From Nisaea sp. (lineage in GTDB: Bacteria > Pseudomonadota > Alphaproteobacteria > Thalassobaculales > Thalassobaculaceae): 64,000 nucleotides of DNA. The notes under the pieces were generated by a model that saw nothing but the letters and a program-made list of their open reading frames with translations, did not search any database and was not told the origin of the DNA. The stretch spans positions 744,001 to 808,000 of the forward strand of contig NZ_JAXMNY010000001.1 of the NCBI RefSeq assembly GCF_034670185.1. Reading direction: 5' to 3'. A program made the position numbers and the translations under genes. This document shows, piece by piece, positions 58,775 through 64,000 of this stretch (its first letter is position 1; each line of letters begins with the position of its first letter).

Positions 58775-61122
58775 GCGCTTTGGATTGCTGCCCAGACCTT
58801 TTCCGGCGTTGCCGGCATGTCGATATGCTTCACGCCGAGCGGCGCAAGGGCATCCACCAGCGCGTTCATGATCGAGGGCAGCGAGCCGGCACAGCCGGCC
58901 TCGCCACAGCCCTTGGCGCCGAGCGGGTTCGTCGTCGCCGGAACCGCGTGGGTGGCGAAGGTGAAGCTCGGCACGTCGCTGGCGCGGGGCACGGCGTAAT
59001 CCATATAGCTGCCGGTCTGCAGCTGGCCTTCGGAATCGTAGATGGCGTTCTCCATCAGCGCCTGGCCGAGGCCCTGCACGATGCCGCCATGGGCCTGGCC
59101 CTCGACCAGCAGCGGGTTCACCACGGTGCCGAAATCATTGACCATGTTGTAGCGGTCGATTTCGACCACACCGGTATCGGGGTCCACTTCCAGCTCGCAG
59201 ACATGGCAGCCGTTCGGGAAGGCCGACGGGGCGGCGTCGAAGATGTGCTCCACGCTGAGATCGCGGGAGATGCCTTCAGGTACTTCCAGTCCGTTGCGGA
59301 GCTGCTCCACCAGTTCAGTGATGGTCACTGTGCGGTCCGTACCCGCGACCTGGAATGCACCGCCCTCGAAGACGATATCCTCGACCGCCGTTTCGAACAC
59401 ATGGGCAGCGATCTTCTTGCCCTTGTCGATGACGATGTCGCTGGCTTCCAGAATCGCAGCACCGCTGGCCATGATGGATTTGGAACCACCCGTTCCGCCG
59501 CCTGCGATCAGCTCCGCGCTGTCGCCCTGGATCAGCCGGATGCGCTCGAACGGCACGCCGAGCTTCTGGTGCAACACCTGGGCGAACGGGGTCCAGTGGC
59601 CCTGGCCGTAATCCAGCGTGCCGGTGATGATCGTGACGTCGCCATTCTCCTCGAAGCGGATGCCGCCCATTTCTTCCTGCACCGGCGCGGTGACTTCGAG
59701 ATAGCAGCCGACGCCGCGCCCGCGCAACTTGCCGCGCTTCTCGCTCTCCGCCTTGCGTGCGGTGAAACCGTTCCAGTCGGACGCTTCGACGGCTTTCTGC
59801 ATGATGGTCGGAAAATCGCCGCTGTCGTAATTCATGCCGTTCGCGGCGGCGTAGGGAATCTCGCTTGGCAGGATCTGGTTGCGGCGGCGCAGCTCGATGG
59901 CGTCGATACCCATTTCGCGGGCTGCGGTTTCAATCAGCCGCTCCATGTAATAGTTCGCTTCCGGCCGCCCGGCGCCGCGATAGGCGGTGACCGGCGTGGT
60001 GTTGGTAAAGACCGCCTTGGAGGCGACTTCGATCAGCGGCAGCCGGTAGACGCTGTTGGCGTTTTTCAGCGTGTTCATGGTCGGCATCATTGGCGAGACG
60101 GCGGTCAGGAATGCGCCGACATTGCCGTATCCGGTGATCCGGAGCGCCGTGAATTTTCCGTCCGCATCCAGTGCCAGTTCCGCCGTCATGTCATGGTCGC
60201 GGCCATGGCAGTCGGAAAGGAAGCTCCCGGAGCGGTCGTCGGTCCATTTCACCGGCCGTCCGAGCACCTTCGCCGCGTGCAGAACGCAGATATATTCGGG
60301 GTAGGCACCGGCTTTCATGCCGAAAGAGCCGCCGACATTGCCGGTGATGACGTGCATCTTTTCCGGCTTGATATTGAACACCTGCTTGGCCAGCGTGTTC
60401 ATCATGCCGAAGACGCCCTGACAGCCGACATGCAGGGTATAACCGTCGCTTGCTGTGTCGAACGAGGCAACGGCCGAGCGCGGTTCCATCGCGCTGACGA
60501 CAATCCGGTTGTTGCGGATGTTCAGCCGTGTCTGGTGCGATGCTTCCCTGAAGGCAGTATCGACCTTCTCCGTATCGCCATACTGGAAGTCGATGGCCGT
60601 GTTACCGGAGACGCTGTCATAGAGCTGTGGTGCGCCAGCCTGAGCGGCCGCGCGGGCGTCCGTGACGGCGGGCAGAGGATTAATATCCAGTTCCACCAGC
60701 TCTGCCGCATCGCGGGCCTGCACGGCTGTTTCTGCGATGACAATGGCTACTGGATCGCCGACATAGCGGACCTTGTCCGTCGCCAGCGCCGGACGTGGCA
60801 CATAGTTGATCGGGCTACCGTCGCGTCCCTTCAGGGGCAGGCCGCACTTCATGGTGCCGAGGCCTGCGGCATCCAGATCCGCGCCGGTCAAAATGGCGAT
60901 CACACCGGGTGCCGTGCTGGCTTCAGCGGTATCGATACCGTTCAAGGTACCGTGGGCATAGGGGCTGCGGACCATCACGCCATAGGCTTGGCCGTCCAGA
61001 TTCACGTCGTCGGTATAGTTCCCCTCGCCGCGCAGCAGCTTTGGGTCCTCGGAACGGGTTACCGGCTGGCCGATCCCGTACTTCATCATGCCGAGCTTGT
61101 TGTCTTCGACGACAGAATCCAT
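58762..61122 (-). CDS. CoxL-type molybdenum hydroxylase large subunit (form II)
   Basis: A 786-residue xanthine dehydrogenase/CO dehydrogenase-type molybdopterin subunit. Features are YGIGQPVTRSEDPKLLRGEG at the N-terminus, NVGGSFGMKAGAYPEY binding the cofactor, the active-site loop VTAYRGAGRPEANYYMERL, and KGCGEAGCAGSLPSIMNAL near the end. AYRGAGR marks the form II group, whose substrate is mostly unknown, not the AYRCSFR of true CO dehydrogenase. The FeS (CoxS) and FAD (CoxM) subunits are not adjacent. AGGGAA precedes the ATG at 61122. Confidence 0.93.
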   Translation of the reverse strand: MDSVVEDNKLGMMKYGIGQPVTRSEDPKLLRGEGNYTDDVNLDGQAYGVMVRSPYAHGTLNGIDTAEASTAPGVIAILTGADLDAAGLGTMKCGLPLKGRDGSPINYVPRPALATDKVRYVGDPVAIVIAETAVQARDAAELVELDINPLPAVTDARAAAQAGAPQLYDSVSGNTAIDFQYGDTEKVDTAFREASHQTRLNIRNNRIVVSAMEPRSAVASFDTASDGYTLHVGCQGVFGMMNTLAKQVFNIKPEKMHVITGNVGGSFGMKAGAYPEYICVLHAAKVLGRPVKWTDDRSGSFLSDCHGRDHDMTAELALDADGKFTALRITGYGNVGAFLTAVSPMMPTMNTLKNANSVYRLPLIEVASKAVFTNTTPVTAYRGAGRPEANYYMERLIETAAREMGIDAIELRRRNQILPSEIPYAAANGMNYDSGDFPTIMQKAVEASDWNGFTARKAESEKRGKLRGRGVGCYLEVTAPVQEEMGGIRFEENGDVTIITGTLDYGQGHWTPFAQVLHQKLGVPFERIRLIQGDSAELIAGGGTGGSKSIMASGAAILEASDIVIDKGKKIAAHVFETAVEDIVFEGGAFQVAGTDRTVTITELVEQLRNGLEVPEGISRDLSVEHIFDAAPSAFPNGCHVCELEVDPDTGVVEIDRYNMVNDFGTVVNPLLVEGQAHGGIVQGLGQALMENAIYDSEGQLQTGSYMDYAVPRASDVPSFTFATHAVPATTNPLGAKGCGEAGCAGSLPSIMNALVDALAPLGVKHIDMPATPEKVWAAIQSAKAA

Positions 61123-61346
61123 GGTTCTTTCCCTGTAAGGCCGTTCGCGGACGCGACGGTTTGTGTACAAATATCGTAGTGAGCGAAGCGCGCCGGGCAA
61201 GGACTTTTCCATTTATCACGCTGCATTGCGGTATGATGTGGTATCTGGATGAAAACCGCTTCTGGTGCCCCGTCGAGCGTCCGGTCGACCCGAGCGAGAA
61301 ATTTTCGCGGTTTGCCTGTCCGGCGCTTACCTGGAGACAGTCTTTA

Positions 61347-62543
61347 ATGTTAGCGAATGCGCGTTTTACGCTGCCCAGATCCGGGCTGGTGGTCTTGCTG
61401 GCAGCTCTTGCCGCCTTTGCGCCGATGTCGATCGACATGTACCTGCCTGCCCTGCCGTCCATCGCCCGCGATCTCGGCGTGCCGGCAAGCGAGGTACAGG
61501 CCACTCTCGCGATCTTCATGGCGGGATTTTCAGCCGGCATGCTGCTCTATGGCCCGATTTCGGACCGTTTCGGCCGCCGCCCGGTCATGTTGGCGGGAAT
61601 CTTGATATTCATTATCGCCTCGTTCGCGTGCATCTATGTGGAGCGCATCGATCAGCTCATCGTCGCGCGCCTGTTTCAGGCAATAGGCGGCGGTGCGGCC
61701 TCCATTCTGGCCCGGACGGTTGTGCGGGACCTCTTTACGGCTCAGGAAGCCGCCCGGGTTCTTTCCCTGATGATGGTATTGACCACCCTGGCACCGATTC
61801 TGGCACCCTTGGCGGGCGCAGTTCTGCTCGAGTTCTCCGGTTGGCGGGCGATATTCGCAGTGCTGTTTGGTTTCGGGACATTGTCCATGCTGGTCGTGGT
61901 ACTACTGCTGCCTGAAACCCACTCGAAAGAAGCGCGGGGCGGGATGACCATCGGGCAGGCGCTTGGAGCCTATTGGCACATCCTGTCAGATGGAGCGGCT
62001 TTCGGTCTCACCGTATCCAGCGCTGCGGTCTTCGCCGGGTTGTTTGCCTATATTTCAGGGTCGTCCTTTGTCTTTATCGAGCATTTCGGTATAGCGCCGG
62101 GGGTTTACGCCATGCTGTTCGCGATAAATGCGGCGGCGATCATGGCAGCCGCTTTCGCCAACAGCCGGCTGACCCGGCATTTCGAGTTGAAAAGTCTGCT
62201 CTCTGCCGGCGTCGTAATTTCATTCCTGGCGGGGCTCTATCTCGTCGTGATCGAAGAGGCAGGGCTTGCAGGGCCGGTGACGATCATGGCGGGGCTCATG
62301 GTGTTCGTCGCCATGGTGCCGATCCTCGGCGCCAACGGTATGGCGCTGCTGATGGCGCGCTATCCGAAGAATGCCGGCGCCGCAGCGGCCACCCTCGGAG
62401 CGGCCCAGTTTGGCACCGGCGCACTGGCGGCGCTGGTCGTTGGCGCGCTGCATGACGGAACGGCTTTCTCAATGTGTGTCGTGATGGGGGCTACAGGCCT
62501 GATCGCGCTGCTGGCCTTCTTCACGCTCTGCCGGAAGCTCTGA
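61347..62543 (+). CDS. Bcr/CflA family multidrug efflux MFS transporter
   Basis: A 398-residue drug:H+ antiporter of the Bcr/CflA group with twelve membrane segments. The N-terminal MSIDMYLPALPSIARDLGVP and the loop 2-3 motif LYGPISDRFGRRPVML are diagnostic, and ARTVVRDLFTAQEAAR follows. The ATG at 61347 is preceded by GGAG at 10 bases; upstream frame sequence is antisense to the CoxL-like gene. Substrates are unknown. It is divergent from the CoxL-like gene and converges on the GMC oxidoreductase. Confidence 0.92.
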   Translation: MLANARFTLPRSGLVVLLAALAAFAPMSIDMYLPALPSIARDLGVPASEVQATLAIFMAGFSAGMLLYGPISDRFGRRPVMLAGILIFIIASFACIYVERIDQLIVARLFQAIGGGAASILARTVVRDLFTAQEAARVLSLMMVLTTLAPILAPLAGAVLLEFSGWRAIFAVLFGFGTLSMLVVVLLLPETHSKEARGGMTIGQALGAYWHILSDGAAFGLTVSSAAVFAGLFAYISGSSFVFIEHFGIAPGVYAMLFAINAAAIMAAAFANSRLTRHFELKSLLSAGVVISFLAGLYLVVIEEAGLAGPVTIMAGLMVFVAMVPILGANGMALLMARYPKNAGAAAATLGAAQFGTGALAALVVGALHDGTAFSMCVVMGATGLIALLAFFTLCRKL

Positions 62544-62552
62544 CCGTCGACA

Positions 62553-64000
62553 TCACCCCGTGCGTGCGGCCGCAAGGATCATGTCGCTGGCTTTTTCTGC
62601 GATCATGATGACAGGCGCATTGGTGTTGCCGGATGTAATAGTTGGCATCACGGAGGCATCGACCACACGCAGATTCTGAAAACCTTTTAGCTTCAGCTCT
62701 GGATCGACTACCGCCGTTGCATCCTCGCCCATCCGGCAGGTGCCGACCGGATGGAAGATCGTCGTGCCGACCTGGCCAGCGGCTTCTGCGAGCGACTCGT
62801 CCGCATCCGAATAATCCGGCCCTGGCTTGAATTCGTCCGGGCTGTAACGTGACAGGGCAGGTTGCGAAGCAATACGCCGTGTCAGCCGGATGGCGTCGGC
62901 GGCGACTTTCTTGTCCGCTTCGGAGGCAAGGTAGTTCGGCCGGATCGCCGGGGCCGCCATCGGGTCCGCGCTCTTGATCGTGACCGTGCCGCGGCTTTCC
63001 GGGCGCAGGTTGCAGACGCTGGCTGTAAAGGCGCCGAAGGAATGCAGAGGCTCTCCGAACGCGTCCAGCGATAGCGGCTGAACGTGGTATTCGAGATCCG
63101 GTGTGTCCTTGGACGGATCGGATTTGGCGAACAGGCCGAGTTGGGACGGTGCCATGGTCATCGGGCCGCGCCGGAACAGGGCATATTCCAGCCCGATGCT
63201 GAGTTTGCCGATCAGCGAATTTGCCCGTTGGTTGAGGGTTTCCACGCCCGATACCTTGTAGGCGCAGCGGATCTGCAGATGGTCCTGCAAATTGCCGCCG
63301 ACCTCTGCATTCGCGTGCCGCACATCGATGCCGTGCTGCTTCAGCAGTTCCGGATCGCCGATGCCGGAGAGTTGCAGGATTTGCGGGGAGCCGATGGCGC
63401 CAGCGGAAAGCACCATCTCACCGCTACATGTGGCGCGGGCGTCTTCGCCCTTCACCGACAGCGAGATGCCGGTGCAGCGTGTGCCGTCGAACTCCAGCGC
63501 CTTGGCATGGGCATGGGTGACGATATGCAGGTTGGAGCGGTGCTTGATCGGTTTCAGGAAGGCCGTGGCGGCGCTCCACCGGATACCCTTGCGCTGGTTG
63601 ACGTGGAAATAGCCGACGCCTTCGTTATTGCCCCGGTTGAAATCGTCCGTCTCCGGGATGCCTGCTTCGACAGCGGCCTGCTTGAAGGCGTCGAGGATCT
63701 CCCATGAGAGTCGCTGGCCCTCCACCCGAAGCTCGCCATCCTGATTGCGGCCTGCTTCCTCCCGGACGTGAAAACCTTCGGAGCGGGTGAAGTATGGCAG
63801 CACATCGTCCCAGCCCCAGCCGGGATTGCCGAGCTGGCGCCACTGGTCATAGTCCCGTGCCTGGCCGCGCATGTAGATCATGCCGTTGATCGAGGAGCAG
63901 CCGCCGATCACCTTGCCGCGCGGATAGTTCAGGGCACGGCCGCCGAGACCGGGCTCGGCCTCGGTCTTGAACAGCCAGTCCGTGCGCGGATTGCCGATGC
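62553..64000 (-). CDS. GMC oxidoreductase (choline dehydrogenase-like), 5' end outside the window
   Basis: The reading frame runs from its stop at 62553 to the window edge without interruption, so about the first 70-80 residues with the FAD GxGxxG motif are missing. Visible are GGRALNYPRGKVIGGCSSIN followed by GMIYMRGQARDYDQW (GMC signature 1), GAIGSPQILQLSGIGDPELL (signature 2), and the C-terminal active site with HPVGTCRMG and SGNTNAPVIMIAEKASD. It oxidises an alcohol with FAD; choline or another alcohol are both possible. It is 9 bases from the convergent Bcr/CflA gene. Confidence 0.93.
   Translation of the reverse strand, partial: IGNPRTDWLFKTEAEPGLGGRALNYPRGKVIGGCSSINGMIYMRGQARDYDQWRQLGNPGWGWDDVLPYFTRSEGFHVREEAGRNQDGELRVEGQRLSWEILDAFKQAAVEAGIPETDDFNRGNNEGVGYFHVNQRKGIRWSAATAFLKPIKHRSNLHIVTHAHAKALEFDGTRCTGISLSVKGEDARATCSGEMVLSAGAIGSPQILQLSGIGDPELLKQHGIDVRHANAEVGGNLQDHLQIRCAYKVSGVETLNQRANSLIGKLSIGLEYALFRRGPMTMAPSQLGLFAKSDPSKDTPDLEYHVQPLSLDAFGEPLHSFGAFTASVCNLRPESRGTVTIKSADPMAAPAIRPNYLASEADKKVAADAIRLTRRIASQPALSRYSPDEFKPGPDYSDADESLAEAAGQVGTTIFHPVGTCRMGEDATAVVDPELKLKGFQNLRVVDASVMPTITSGNTNAPVIMIAEKASDMILAAARTG

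Noticed and set aside
61150..61172. TTTGT-GT-ACAAA palindrome before the CoxL-like gene as a second TetR site
   Set aside because: It resembles the 18444 palindrome only in the GTACAA part; with 5-base arms the match is easily due to chance.
58780..61179. 799-codon plus-strand open frame opposite the CoxL-like gene
   Set aside because: It is an antisense shadow with unnatural His/Gly/Arg-rich composition and no recognisable motif.

Overview
The window looks like chromosomal DNA of a high-GC alphaproteobacterium, most likely a free-living Rhodospirillales-type organism. The evidence is the gene content. It has a DUF1476 F1-ATPase inhibitor gene, the purC-purS-purQ-purL-bolA-grxD gene set, gatCAB, a solitary thiC behind a TPP riboswitch, a CoxL-type molybdenum hydroxylase and a PAS_5 protein. 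No rRNA, tRNA, CRISPR array, prophage or intact transposase gene was found. Most of the window is ordinary metabolism and housekeeping, and the accessory-looking DNA is concentrated between about 45.6 and 50.6 kb.

Layout. 0-8 kb: a HupE/UreJ metal transporter, an MDR oxidoreductase, a GlcD-type FAD oxidase, an EamA transporter, two AT-richer orphan genes, and a cytochrome P450-ferredoxin pair divergent from a MarR regulator with twin 16-bp operators between them. 8-17 kb: grxD, bolA, purL, purQ, then a diguanylate cyclase and a GNAT gene that split the purine cluster from purS and purC, then thiC with its riboswitch. 17-24 kb: a class III aminotransferase downstream of a tetR gene and a perfect palindrome, an NRDE protein, the ATPase zeta-type inhibitor, purB, and an overlapping mtnA/class II aldolase pair for methylthioadenosine by-product salvage. 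24-32 kb: a triple-PAS hybrid histidine kinase, a class IV aminotransferase, an MFS transporter, radC, map and sfsA. 32-38 kb: a CinA/MoaB-like protein overlapping an enoyl-CoA hydratase, small envelope proteins, an RluA-type pseudouridine synthase, a BMP-family binding protein and a cold-shock gene.

38-46 kb: a Crp/Fnr regulator, a large CoA-ligase/ATP-grasp/GNAT protein of the lysine acetyltransferase type, DUF2459, pxpA, an alpha/beta hydrolase, an aminothiazoline-carboxylate hydrolase-like protein, a PAS_5 protein and an Asp/Glu racemase-like protein, all on the plus strand. 46-50.6 kb: two oppositely oriented arrays of a short palindromic repeat flank an exported eight-cysteine protein. 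Next to them lie a degenerate 3' remnant of an amidohydrolase gene, a DRE-TIM lyase and the intact amidohydrolase. 50.6-64 kb: a family 9 glycosyltransferase, ruvX divergent from gatCAB, a GlcG/HbpS protein, a LysR regulator, a trans-sulfuration enzyme with an unusually structured upstream region, a form II CoxL-type subunit without partner subunits, a Bcr/CflA exporter, and a GMC oxidoreductase that runs off the right edge.

The points most worth a second look are the structured leader ahead of the trans-sulfuration gene (57.36-57.54 kb), the palindromic repeat arrays with the exported protein and pseudogene (46.4-47.7 kb), the possible minus-strand RNA gene at 38.0-38.35 kb, and the readable operators of the MarR, TetR and LysR regulators. 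No clearly new multi-gene defence or biosynthetic system was recognised.
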